NCBI GenBank assembly: GCA_964402115.1
Contig: CAYOBW010000176.1
Span: 1-14,844 of the forward strand
Reading direction: 5' to 3'
Length of the DNA: 14,844 nt
Origin: CAYOBW01 sp964402115
GTDB taxonomy: Bacteria; Verrucomicrobiota; Kiritimatiellia; UBA8416; CAYOBW01
Under the pieces are notes generated by a model. The model was not told the origin of the DNA. It did no database searches and was given only the letters and a program-made list of their open reading frames with translations. A program made the translations under genes and the position numbers. The stretch's first letter is position 1. Every line of letters begins with the position of its first letter. Of the stretch, positions 1-6,009 are shown piece after piece.

Positions 1-2
1 AG

Positions 3-158
3 AATGAGAAAGCCAAGGCCCTGCTCGACCGGATCGTGGCGATGCTCACGAAACTCGGCCAGCGAGGGTATGCGGTTCACGAAGAAACGGAAGAGTACCG
101 GACGAATCAGATCGACCCCGATACCGATACCGACGCCGACCCCGAGAGAAACCCATGA
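3..158 (+). CDS. C-terminal fragment of an unidentified protein
   Basis: An open frame enters from the left edge and ends at TGA 156-158, giving 51 residues. It begins with an amphipathic helix-like stretch (KAKALLDRIVAMLTKLGQ), continues with a charged segment, and ends in an Asp-rich DPDTDTDADPERNP tail encoded by short GAT-ACC/GAC repeats. Similar Asp/Thr tails occur on some small four-helix-bundle (23S intervening-sequence type) proteins in PVC-like genomes, but too little is left here to assign a family. The next gene starts about 20 bp later on the same strand. The start and the main domain lie outside the window, so the function is unknown. Confidence 0.5.
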   Translation, partial: NEKAKALLDRIVAMLTKLGQRGYAVHEETEEYRTNQIDPDTDTDADPERNP

Positions 159-179
159 CCGCCAACGTTCGGGCAAGCA

Positions 180-629
180 ATGAAGACAATGATTACAACG
201 GCAGTCATCGTGATCTCCGCCTTAGCGTCAGTTGCGCAAGATCCCCTCGGCGGAACGTGGAACTGTATCGAGACAACGAATGGGCATACGCGAACCGCGA
301 CTTGGGCCTTCACGACCTCCAACGCCGTAACGGTGTCCGTCCAAACGCGACCGCGAGAGAGCCCGCAGGGCTACATCATGGATGCCAAGTGGCGTGAAGT
401 ATATGCCCTGACCAACGGCACCATAACGCTGGACCTGCGAGACGCGACCGCGTACGTCAATTGCCTTCCGCCCCGCACGAACTCCTACGACATCGTCATC
501 TCCAACCGAGTCTTCACAGTCACGGATGCGAAGGGAAAGACGCGGATCTTCCGGAAGGTTGAAGGCCCGAACAACACCTCGGACGGTATTCGTCAACCCG
601 GGGACGGGTCGCCGAAACCGTCAAGGTGA
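180..629 (+). CDS. Secreted hypothetical protein, 149 aa
   Basis: I do not recognise this gene. The product starts with a short signal peptide (MKTMITTAVIVISALASVAQ) with likely cleavage after ASVA, so the mature protein is probably periplasmic or exported. The mature part opens with DPLGGTWNC and continues in alternating hydrophobic/polar stretches (WAFTTSNAVTVSVQT, NGTITLDLRD, YDIVISNRVFTVTDAKGKTRIFRKV). This resembles a small beta-sheet, lipocalin-like fold, which is inference from pattern only. A Pro/Gly/Ser tail ends the protein. A second ATG lies at 189. No clear Shine-Dalgarno sequence precedes either. It is followed after 13 bp by the next ORF and lies in a lower-GC run of small plus-strand genes that looks acquired. 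Confidence 0.6.
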   Translation: MKTMITTAVIVISALASVAQDPLGGTWNCIETTNGHTRTATWAFTTSNAVTVSVQTRPRESPQGYIMDAKWREVYALTNGTITLDLRDATAYVNCLPPRTNSYDIVISNRVFTVTDAKGKTRIFRKVEGPNNTSDGIRQPGDGSPKPSR

Positions 630-642
630 CCGTTAGGCAGCC

Positions 643-1059
643 ATGCAAGTATCTCGCCGAATCCAACGTGTGAACATCGTGATAGTCTCCGCGGTTCTGG
701 CACTTCCTACCGCGAGCATTCCTTTTGCGATGCTTGCACAGGTAACGATGGAGGATTTGGCGGACGCTGAGTTTTTCGGAATGATTCTGATCCACGTTGG
801 GATCATTTGCCTATTTCATGTGATCCCGGTTGTTGCCTTTTTCCGTGGCGTGAGTTGGTGCCGTTATGTGATCGGGGCTATTTTCAGTTTATACCTCCTT
901 CTCTGGTCATTCTCTTGGTTGGCGCAGCATTCGATCGATCGGCATGGAGGCTTCTGGACTTTATGGGCATTAGTGGAGCTCCTGCTCCTCGTTGCCACAG
1001 TGGTGACGTTCGCTACGCCAGCGGATAGGCGAAGCATAACACCGAATCCATCTGCGTAG
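643..1059 (+). CDS. Integral membrane hypothetical protein, 138 aa
   Basis: I do not recognise this gene. The sequence shows four hydrophobic spans: about residues 11-32 (VNIVIVSAVLALPTASIPFAM), 45-67 (MILIHVGIICLFHVIPVVAFF), 73-93 (CRYVIGAIFSLYLLLWSFSWL) and 103-123 (FWTLWALVELLLLVATVVTFA). It is therefore a small polytopic inner-membrane protein. No catalytic motif is visible. The stop codon is followed only 8 bp later by an attC-like site (1068-1174), the layout expected of an integron gene cassette. GC content is lower than in the core genes further right. It has no evident ribosome-binding site. It may be one of the small membrane proteins often carried as cassettes, but no specific function can be given. 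Confidence 0.6.
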   Translation: MQVSRRIQRVNIVIVSAVLALPTASIPFAMLAQVTMEDLADAEFFGMILIHVGIICLFHVIPVVAFFRGVSWCRYVIGAIFSLYLLLWSFSWLAQHSIDRHGGFWTLWALVELLLLVATVVTFATPADRRSITPNPSA

Positions 1060-1067
1060 CGCCAAAT

Positions 1068-1174
1068 GCCTAACAAGGCGCCAGAGCCAACGACCATGGC
1101 TGTCACGTCTCGTGCTCCGAGCAGCACGAGCCGCGCCAGCCACGGTCGTGGTGGGCTCATCTTGAGCGTTCGGC
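1068..1174 (+). other. attC-like recombination site (integron cassette type)
   Basis: The 107-bp site begins with GCCTAAC (1068-1074), which fits the R'' consensus RYYYAAC. It ends with GTTCGGC (1168-1174), which pairs with it at 6 of 7 positions, although the canonical R' form is GTTRRRY. Between them are nested complementary arms: GAGCC (1084-1088) with GGCTC (1154-1158); ACGACCATGGCTG (1090-1102) with CAGCCACGGTCGT (1137-1149), 12 of 13 pairs; and CTCGTGCT (1109-1116) with AGCACGAG (1123-1130), perfect. The site starts 8 bp after one stop codon and ends 12 bp before the next ATG, exactly as between cassettes. No integrase gene is in the window. Confidence 0.6.
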
Positions 1175-1186
1175 GGGAAATACATA

Positions 1187-2068
1187 ATGAAACGAAAGCC
1201 ACTGTCCAGATTGGTCCTTTTGGCAGCACTACTCGTTGCGGTTCTGAACGTGCAGGCTGAGGAGCTTGGCCCAGGAACCTACCACGGCTACTCCGCCGTC
1301 ACTCGCTGGGGGCACAGGGTGCTTCATCTCGGCCCGTACCACCTGTTTGTCTCGGATTCAGCCGCGCAGGTACTGGAAAAGCACCGGGGCAAACCACTGG
1401 AAGTGGAAGTCTCAAAGCTCTCACAACCGATGAACCCGGGAGCTGGGCTTGTCGACGGGATCGCAAAGGTGTCCGAAAGAGGTGCCGCGACGGGGCTTGT
1501 GCTTTCTGCGAAGCTCAACTCGGAAGAGCCGATTCAGGGCGAAGGCATTCTGCTCACCCTCTCATTGCGCAACGATTCGGAAGATGCCGTCACGATCTGG
1601 CCGGGGACCTTGGCAATAGCCCTCGTCACCGACTCGCCATTCTCGAACAAGGACATTGGGTACAAGGACCCTGATGATTGCGCTTACTGGTATTATTCCT
1701 ACGCGTACCACGCGCTTGAGCAAGGGAAGACACCGATGAGGATTGCGTGCCACCGAATCATCCTCCCATGGACGGCACAAGACCTAGTGACTCGGGGGCA
1801 AGGCATTCGCGTGGCCGAGAAAGACCGCGGTTTCAATGGTCCGATTGCGATTGAGCCGAAGGGACATTTTCGGGCAGAGTACCTTGTCGGCAAGGAGTTG
1901 TTGCCAGACGACTACGAGCTGTTCTTCTATATCGAATCTGGCAACTTGTCTTCCGTTGCAGGGCCAATGTCGGAGCGGCTTGCGTTCGACGTAGTCAAAC
2001 CCGACCAACATCGGGAGACTGCCGAACCACCGGCTGGTGGCGACGGGAAACCCGCACCACAGCCCTGA
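1187..2068 (+). CDS. Secreted hypothetical protein, 293 aa
   Basis: I do not recognise this gene. It begins with a clear signal peptide (MKRKPLSRLVLLAALLVAVLNVQA, cleavage likely after VQA), so the product is exported. Residues about 100-170 (ATGLVLSAKLNSEEPIQGEGILLTLSLRND...) resemble an Ig-like beta-sandwich of the kind found in surface or periplasmic proteins, where a lead-in strand is followed by a call for comparison values; this is weak pattern evidence only. A second beta-rich part follows (IAIEPKGHFRAEYLVGKELLPDDYELFFYI). The C-terminus is a disordered, Pro/Gly-rich tail (EPPAGGDGKPAPQP). The ATG lies 12 bp after the R'-like heptamer of the attC-like site, and no strong ribosome-binding site precedes it. 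Moderate GC and this context suggest a cassette-type acquired gene. Confidence 0.65.
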   Translation: MKRKPLSRLVLLAALLVAVLNVQAEELGPGTYHGYSAVTRWGHRVLHLGPYHLFVSDSAAQVLEKHRGKPLEVEVSKLSQPMNPGAGLVDGIAKVSERGAATGLVLSAKLNSEEPIQGEGILLTLSLRNDSEDAVTIWPGTLAIALVTDSPFSNKDIGYKDPDDCAYWYYSYAYHALEQGKTPMRIACHRIILPWTAQDLVTRGQGIRVAEKDRGFNGPIAIEPKGHFRAEYLVGKELLPDDYELFFYIESGNLSSVAGPMSERLAFDVVKPDQHRETAEPPAGGDGKPAPQP

Positions 2069-2101
2069 GGTTCGGAGGGAAAGAACGAGGGAGGAATTGA
2101 A

Positions 2102-2213
2102 TCGTCCTCGTCCTCAGTGAGCGACTTGTCCTCCGAAGCTCGAAGAGCGAAGGAGGAAGCGAACAGTCCTCGTCCTCGAATGCCGACGGCGGAAGAATCG
2201 AGGACGAGGACGA
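2102..2213. repeat. CT/GA-rich low-complexity inverted repeats
   Basis: This stretch is built from TCCTCG and CGAGGA units. TCGTCCTCGTCCTC (2102-2115) is perfectly complementary to 2200-2213, and a nearer arm, TCCTCGTCCTCGA (2167-2179), is perfectly complementary to 2198-2210 with an 18-nt loop. The two left arms compete for the same right arm. No T-run follows, so this is not a standard intrinsic terminator. It opens a 488-bp gene-free stretch (2069-2556). Confidence 0.6.
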
Positions 2214-2267
2214 CGACGAGGACGAAGGGGAAGCCGTGCGAGTCAAAACGGCCCGAGAGACACGCCG

Positions 2268-2283
2268 AACCGCGGCGCGCAGA
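2268..2283. repeat. Left 16-bp direct repeat bracketing module A
   Basis: AACCGCGGCGCGCAGA occurs here and again, without change, at 2488-2503. The two copies sit immediately on either side of module A. They could be a target-site duplication or a trace of recombination between repeats. Confidence 0.7.
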
Positions 2284-2490
2284 CGTTGGCAGCACGCGGC
2301 AGGAAGCAGGCGAGGAATGGCGGAAACCCGTCGGAGTACCGCCTTCAGGCGGAAGCGGGCGGCGGGCCTTCAGGCCGCCGCGCCCGGCTGAAGCACGGGC
2401 GCACACTTCCGGCTGAAGCCGGTACTCTGACGAGCAGCGGGGACGACATGGCGCGGGGGGCGCGGTGGCGCCTGCGCAACACGGGCCAAC
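2284..2490. repeat. Dispersed repeat module A, copy 1
   Basis: About 207 bp that recurs at 13411-13620. A core of roughly 100 bp is nearly identical, from the CCGCCTTCAGGCGG hairpin (2339-2352) to the GGTACTCTGACG segment near 2420-2432. The outer parts are more diverged and carry small indels. The module starts with (C)GTTGGC and ends with GCCAAC, a 6-bp terminal inverted repeat, and contains several CTTCAG/CTGAAG-centred palindromes. No transposase is encoded. Open frames across it are by-products of high GC. It looks like a MITE-like or REP-like intergenic element, which is inference. Confidence 0.75.
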
Positions 2491-2503
2491 CGCGGCGCGC
2501 AGA
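2488..2503. repeat. Right 16-bp direct repeat bracketing module A
   Basis: Second exact copy of AACCGCGGCGCGCAGA. Its first three bases overlap the end of module A. The remaining 13 bp directly follow GCCAAC, just as the left 13 bp directly precede CGTTGGC. Confidence 0.7.
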
Positions 2504-2556
2504 GTGGCTCGCCCGCTCGCCACCATGACGCCGGGCGGTGGCCCCAGGAGGAACCG

Positions 2557-3042
2557 ATGAAGAACTCGAAATCGGCGGATGTACTGGCGGATCCCGAGAT
2601 CCAGCGTCACACCGAGCGAATCCTGGCGCTGCGGGAAGAGGAACGGCAAACACGGGAACAGTTGGGCGGCATCATCGCCGCGATCGGCACCGAACTCATC
2701 GCCGTCAAGGAGGCGCTCGACCGACTGTCCGACAAGACCGCCTGGCTGCGGTGGCTCAAGGACCACGTGCATGACTCGGCCGACACCGCCCAGCGCTACA
2801 TGCGGGTCGCCCGGTTCAGTCAAAAAAACCGCAACGTTGCGGTTTTTTTCGATCTGGATCCCAGTGTTCTGTATAGGGTCTCAGCGTTGTCCGACCAGAT
2901 GACGGAAATCCGGGGCCGGAAGGGATCGTTGACCGGCGACTCGAAACAGCGTGTCTTGGCGGTGATCGAGAGCCTACGCCGCATTGTGCTGAAATGGCCG
3001 GCCTGGGCTACCCCCGCCACCAAGAAGAAACCCACGCGATGA
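2557..3042 (+). CDS. DUF3102-like protein, 161 aa
   Basis: The product is mostly helical. Residues about 20-85 contain a long charged helix (RILALREEERQTREQLGGII) followed by IGTELIAVKEAL, then WLRWLKDHV and SADTAQRYMRVARF. This matches the style of DUF3102 proteins, which have a helical, helix-turn-helix-like region (pattern I..ELI.VKE...W.....S..TAQRYMRVA) and are often found on mobile or phage-related DNA; their role is not established. A strong AGGAGG (2546-2551) sits 5 bp before the ATG, fixing the start. Codons 89-97 are encoded by a perfect 28-bp palindrome with A7 and T7 ends. The C-terminus is basic (TKKKPTR). The gene lies between repeat modules A and B, which are adjacent in the other copy at 13411-13690, so it may be mobile or inserted. 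DNA or RNA binding is possible but unproven. Confidence 0.7.
   Translation: MKNSKSADVLADPEIQRHTERILALREEERQTREQLGGIIAAIGTELIAVKEALDRLSDKTAWLRWLKDHVHDSADTAQRYMRVARFSQKNRNVAVFFDLDPSVLYRVSALSDQMTEIRGRKGSLTGDSKQRVLAVIESLRRIVLKWPAWATPATKKKPTR
2822..2849. repeat. Perfect 28-bp palindrome, terminator-like, inside a gene
   Basis: Each 14-nt arm is A7-CCGCAAC or its exact complement GTTGCGG-T7. As RNA, the CCGCAAC/GTTGCGG stem with a T7 tail has the form of a bidirectional intrinsic terminator, although with no loop bases in the perfect palindrome the real hairpin would be shorter. It lies wholly inside the DUF3102-like reading frame, encoding residues 89-97. Confidence 0.8.
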
Positions 3043-3069
3043 GAACATGAAAGAGGCCACACAACACGC

Positions 3070-3134
3070 CGTCCCAAGATAGGCCTCGCACAAGCTCGGC
3101 AATCCTGAACGGCAGCGTTGGCGGGCAAGGATGA
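3070..3134. repeat. Dispersed repeat module B, copy 1
   Basis: Shared landmarks with 13625-13690 are CGTCCCA, CCTCGCA, CAAGCTCGGCA, CTGAACGGCA, CGTTGG and AAGGATGA in the same order, with small indels between them. Similarity is perhaps 75-80% by eye. It ends with another GTTGGC. It lies in the 308-bp gap between the DUF3102-like gene and the GHL10-like gene. Confidence 0.55.
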
Positions 3135-3159
3135 GGACTTCTGAGAGAGGGGATTGAGG

Positions 3160-3257
3160 GAGGCTTGACCCGGGGATGCGCAAAGCCGCCTGCTCCGCTC
3201 CTGGCAGCGTCAGCGCCGGTCGGATACCGGCGCCACGGGGGGAGGGGGCGGGTTCTG
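3160..3257. repeat. Dispersed repeat module C, copy 1, with GTCGGATAC stem-loop
   Basis: Bases 3205-3244 are identical over 40 bp to 12653-12692, and similarity extends outward on both sides (GGGGATGCGYAAAGCC upstream, GGCGGGTTCTGCC downstream). At its core is a stem-loop, GCGCCGGT (3213-3220), loop CGGAT, ACCGGCGC (3226-3233). It lies between the convergent 3' ends of the DUF3102-like and GHL10-like genes, a usual place for REP-like elements. Confidence 0.7.
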
Positions 3258-3350
3258 CCACGGGGCGCCGTATTCCCTGACCCTTGGACTGGGCTGTGAC
3301 TTCCGACCTGGATGCGTGCAGGACAGCGGTGGGGACCTCGTAGCCGGATC

Positions 3351-5399
3351 CTACCGCCCGGCGTCGCGGCGGGGCGCCGGCAGGGTGTCGGAGGTGACGC
3401 CGGCGCGCAGGTACGGGAGGATGTCCTGTTCCAGCGCCGCGTCCAGGTCGAACAGGGCGAAGCCGGCGGCGCCCAGCCGGCGGGCGGTCACGATCTGGTC
3501 GATCACCTGCACGGCGTCGAGCTGGCTGGTGACGGAGGTGACGCCGATGCCCGGCATGATCCGGCCGGCTGTCTGGGGCAGGCTCAGCTGGTTGCCGACC
3601 AGGGTGCTGAAGGCCGTCGGGCTGTCCGTGTAGTTCATGGGACAGACGAAATCGACGTCGCCCGCCCGCAGCCAGGCCGGCCAGTCCTGCGCCACGGCGT
3701 CGACGCAGGAGGGATATTTCCCGAACACCGACGCCGACAGGCGGAGGGTGGGATTGATCGCCTTCAGCTCGCGGCGGACCGTCTGCACGAAGGCGGTGAT
3801 CTGCGCGCACCGCCACTTCGTCCACGCCTGCCGCAGCGCGCCCTCGCGCGCGTCCGCGGGCCAGCGGGCCACGCGCCGCCCGAGGCTGGCCTCGAACCGC
3901 GCCCGGCAGCCGGGGCAGAAGCAGGCGTGGCTGTCGGGGTAGCGGATGTAGTCGAGGTGAATGCCGCTCACCGGATAGCGCTGGGCGACTTCCCGGATGC
4001 CCTGCAGTTCGAGCTGCACGTTCTCCGGGTGGCTGGGGCACAGCCAGTCGAGGGGTTTGCCCGTGTCGGAAACCTGCAGGCGCCCCGCTGCGCGCCAGCG
4101 CGCCACCAGCGTGCGCGGCGTGGCATCGAGGTACCAGCACACCTTCCACGCGTGGACCCAGAGGCCGGTTTGCCGGGCCGCGGCGGTGCTGGCGGCGAGC
4201 TGGTCGCCGTACAGGCGCACCGTGGGCGAGGCGCTCAGCGTGCGGCTGGCGTAGTGGCCCAGGCCCGGCCAGAGGACGTTGACGAGGACGTCAGTCAGGC
4301 CGCTGTCCGCCAGCACGCGGCAGGTGCGCGGCCAGTCGCCGGGATAGAGGCCGGCGCCGGTGTGGTCCCAGACGCCGCGGAAGCCCTCGCGGCACGGCGC
4401 CTGCGCGCGGGCGTAGGCGGCGAGCATCTGCAGGCGGAGCGAGGCGCTGGCGGTGAAGACCTCCGCCCAATCCCCGCGCCCCGCCTGCGCCTGGATGGCC
4501 CGCCGGGTGCGGTCGGCCAGGCGCAGCGTGGCAATGACGTCGGCCGTGCGCGGGCTGCCGGCGGCCGCGGCCAGCTCGGTGATCTGGCGGCTGGCGTCGG
4601 CGAAGTCGCGGTAGCGGGCGAGCGTCTCGGCCTGCTGGAACTGCCAGCGCCCGGCGGGTTCCCATAGCTCCGGCGCGTACCCGGCCAGCAGCCCCAGCAG
4701 CATGTGCTGCTTGGCCGCCGTGTCTCCGTCGTTCAGCACGACGTGCGACAGCCAAGCCCCCTGGGCCGACTGCACCCAGGCGGCGTCGCCCGGCGCCGTG
4801 CCGTTGGCGCTCTGCCAGGAGGCGATGACGCGGGAGCGTTTCGCGATGGGGAGCACGGGCCGGATGTTGCGGGAGCACTGGCGCACGCGCGCGGGCAGGT
4901 GCGCCGGCGCGAAGCGGTTGAAGACGATGACGTTCCAGCGGTCGGCCCGCTCGCAGGACTGGTAGGCGCCGAGCTGCATGTTCAGCAGCGCCGCGAGGGC
5001 GGGATCGGACGAGTAGCAGACGATCAGCCGGCCGCCCTGCTGCACGAAGAGGCGCAGCGCCTCGCGCTCGGCCGCGGGCAGGACGGGGTTGTAGCCCAGG
5101 ATCACCACGCGGACGCCCGCCAGCCGGTTGGCGCGCACCTCCTCGTCGGTCAGCACGTCGTGCGGCACGCGCACGCCGTCGAGCAGGCGCGAGAGGAAGC
5201 GGGTGACGGAGTCGGCGTACTGGCGCTCGGATGCGTTGGGTGTGGAGGCCGTGCCGCGCACCAGGATCACGGGCGGCGGCGCGGCCCGGGCGGGCGCCAG
5301 CCCCGGCCCGACCGCCAGAGCCAGCGCGAGCGCGACGGCCGCCCGCGCGTACGGCGCGCGCGGGGGACGGGGTCGGGGTTGGACGGTGCCTGGGCGCAT
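3351..5399 (-). CDS. Exported GHL10-type glycoside-hydrolase-like protein
   Basis: The product has 682 residues from the ATG at 5399. An in-frame GTG at 5468 would add 23 residues ahead of the signal peptide and leave little room for the divergent promoter, so 5399 is preferred. Residues 1-39 form a signal peptide (arginine-rich, then AVALALALAVGPGLAPARA). Residues about 43-240 resemble a class-I glutamine-amidotransferase-like or ThuA-like Rossmann domain (VRVVILGYNPVLPAAEREAL, FVQQGGRLIVCYSSD). A helical linker follows to about 335. From about 338 (GFRGVWDHTGAGLYPGDW) to the end it matches the GHL10 (DUF187-type) TIM-barrel family, with GIHLDYIRYP as the barrel signature. A CFCPGCRARF cysteine cluster lies just after that signature. 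The family is assumed to act on glycans; substrate and catalytic residues are not established here. It stands alone, divergent from the nusG-like gene. Confidence 0.8.
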   Translation of the reverse strand: MRPGTVQPRPRPPRAPYARAAVALALALAVGPGLAPARAAPPPVILVRGTASTPNASERQYADSVTRFLSRLLDGVRVPHDVLTDEEVRANRLAGVRVVILGYNPVLPAAEREALRLFVQQGGRLIVCYSSDPALAALLNMQLGAYQSCERADRWNVIVFNRFAPAHLPARVRQCSRNIRPVLPIAKRSRVIASWQSANGTAPGDAAWVQSAQGAWLSHVVLNDGDTAAKQHMLLGLLAGYAPELWEPAGRWQFQQAETLARYRDFADASRQITELAAAAGSPRTADVIATLRLADRTRRAIQAQAGRGDWAEVFTASASLRLQMLAAYARAQAPCREGFRGVWDHTGAGLYPGDWPRTCRVLADSGLTDVLVNVLWPGLGHYASRTLSASPTVRLYGDQLAASTAAARQTGLWVHAWKVCWYLDATPRTLVARWRAAGRLQVSDTGKPLDWLCPSHPENVQLELQGIREVAQRYPVSGIHLDYIRYPDSHACFCPGCRARFEASLGRRVARWPADAREGALRQAWTKWRCAQITAFVQTVRRELKAINPTLRLSASVFGKYPSCVDAVAQDWPAWLRAGDVDFVCPMNYTDSPTAFSTLVGNQLSLPQTAGRIMPGIGVTSVTSQLDAVQVIDQIVTARRLGAAGFALFDLDAALEQDILPYLRAGVTSDTLPAPRRDAGR

Positions 5400-5405
5400 G
5401 TGGGG

Positions 5406-5435
5406 ACGATAGCATGCGCCGCGCGGCCGGGGCAA
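5406..5435 (-). promoter_or_regulatory. Candidate promoter for the GHL10-like gene
   Basis: Read on the minus strand: TTGCCC (5430-5435), an 18-bp spacer, then TATCGT (5406-5411). The start ATG follows 6 nt after the -10 box, so the transcript would be leaderless or nearly so, which agrees with the lack of a Shine-Dalgarno sequence. Pattern match only. Confidence 0.3.
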
Positions 5436-5461
5436 GCAGGGCGACAGCAGGGCGAAGCCCA

Positions 5462-5490
5462 TTGCCACGCCGCCCGTGGTGCGCTACTGT
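5462..5490 (+). promoter_or_regulatory. Candidate promoter for the nusG-like gene
   Basis: TTGCCA (5462-5467), a 17-bp spacer, then TACTGT (5485-5490). The ATG at 5498 lies 7 nt after the -10 box, about where transcription would start, suggesting a leaderless mRNA. No Shine-Dalgarno sequence is visible before this ATG. Pattern match only. Confidence 0.35.
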
Positions 5491-5497
5491 ACGCCGC

Positions 5498-5980
5498 ATG
5501 CAATGGCATGTTCTGCATGTGCGGCCGCGTTGTGAGAAGAAGGTGGCGGAATCCGCGCGCGTGTTGCGCGTGGATCACTACCTGCCCCTGCGCCGCGAGA
5601 CCAAAATCTACCAGCGGCGGAAGGTCACGGTCGACAAACCCGTCTTCCCCGGCTACGTGTTTGCGGCGTTCGATCAGGAGGGCCGGGTGGCCGTGCTGAA
5701 GACCAACCAGGTCATCCGCGTTCTGGAGGTGAGGGACCAGGAGCTGCTCCTCCGTCAGCTGGGACAGGTGCGCCAGGCCCTGGCCGTCGACCCGACCCTG
5801 AGCGCCTGCGCCGCGCTGAAGTGCGGACGGACCGTGCGCATTCGCAGCGGGCCATTCATGGGGCTGGAGGGGGTCGTCGCCTCGCTGAAGGGGCCGGCGA
5901 AGGTGGTGCTCAACGTGGAGATGATCGGTCAGGCGGTGGCGGTCGAGGTGGACCGCGAGTACCTGGACGTGGTGGACTGA
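5498..5980 (+). CDS. NusG-family transcription antitermination paralogue
   Basis: NusG-family proteins bind RNA polymerase through an N-terminal NGN domain and modulate pausing and termination. The 160-residue product shows the NGN domain at about 1-100 (MQWHVLHVRPRCEKKVAE..., with the signature KPVFPGYVFAAF at 47-58) and a KOW domain from about 108 (CGRTVRIRSGPFMGLEGVV). The start is set by MQWHVLHVRP, the usual NusG opening (family form: M.WY....R...E); the frame is open further upstream, but that part has no family resemblance. Housekeeping nusG normally sits beside secE and rplK. Here the neighbour is rfbA, 29 bp downstream, so a specialised paralogue of the RfaH/UpxY/LoaP kind that drives a polysaccharide operon is likely. 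That role is inference from context. Confidence 0.85.
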   Translation: MQWHVLHVRPRCEKKVAESARVLRVDHYLPLRRETKIYQRRKVTVDKPVFPGYVFAAFDQEGRVAVLKTNQVIRVLEVRDQELLLRQLGQVRQALAVDPTLSACAALKCGRTVRIRSGPFMGLEGVVASLKGPAKVVLNVEMIGQAVAVEVDREYLDVVD

Positions 5981-6009
5981 TCCCGCGGCTGGCGGGCGAG
6001 GAGGGGGCG

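Noticed and set aside
590..638. A second attC site ending in GTTAGGC (632-638)
   Set aside because: The heptamer is a perfect R' match, but no convincing RYYYAAC partner or paired inner arms could be found upstream within the gene end.
2284..2490. Possible CRISPR array because of repeated CTTCAG/CTGAAG palindromes
   Set aside because: The units are unequal, overlapping hairpins without regular spacers, and no cas genes are present.
1927..2823. A 298-codon minus-strand frame across module A
   Set aside because: It runs through repeats and the 3' ends of two plus-strand genes; its peptide is a translation of the palindromic repeat, seen again in a different frame context at 13312-13932.
3312..5699. 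Long plus-strand frames (3312-4667 and 4704-5699) opposite the GHL10-like gene
   Set aside because: High GC makes the antisense frame open. The proteins are Arg/Gly/Ala-rich without motifs, while the minus strand encodes a coherent signal peptide and GHL10 domain.
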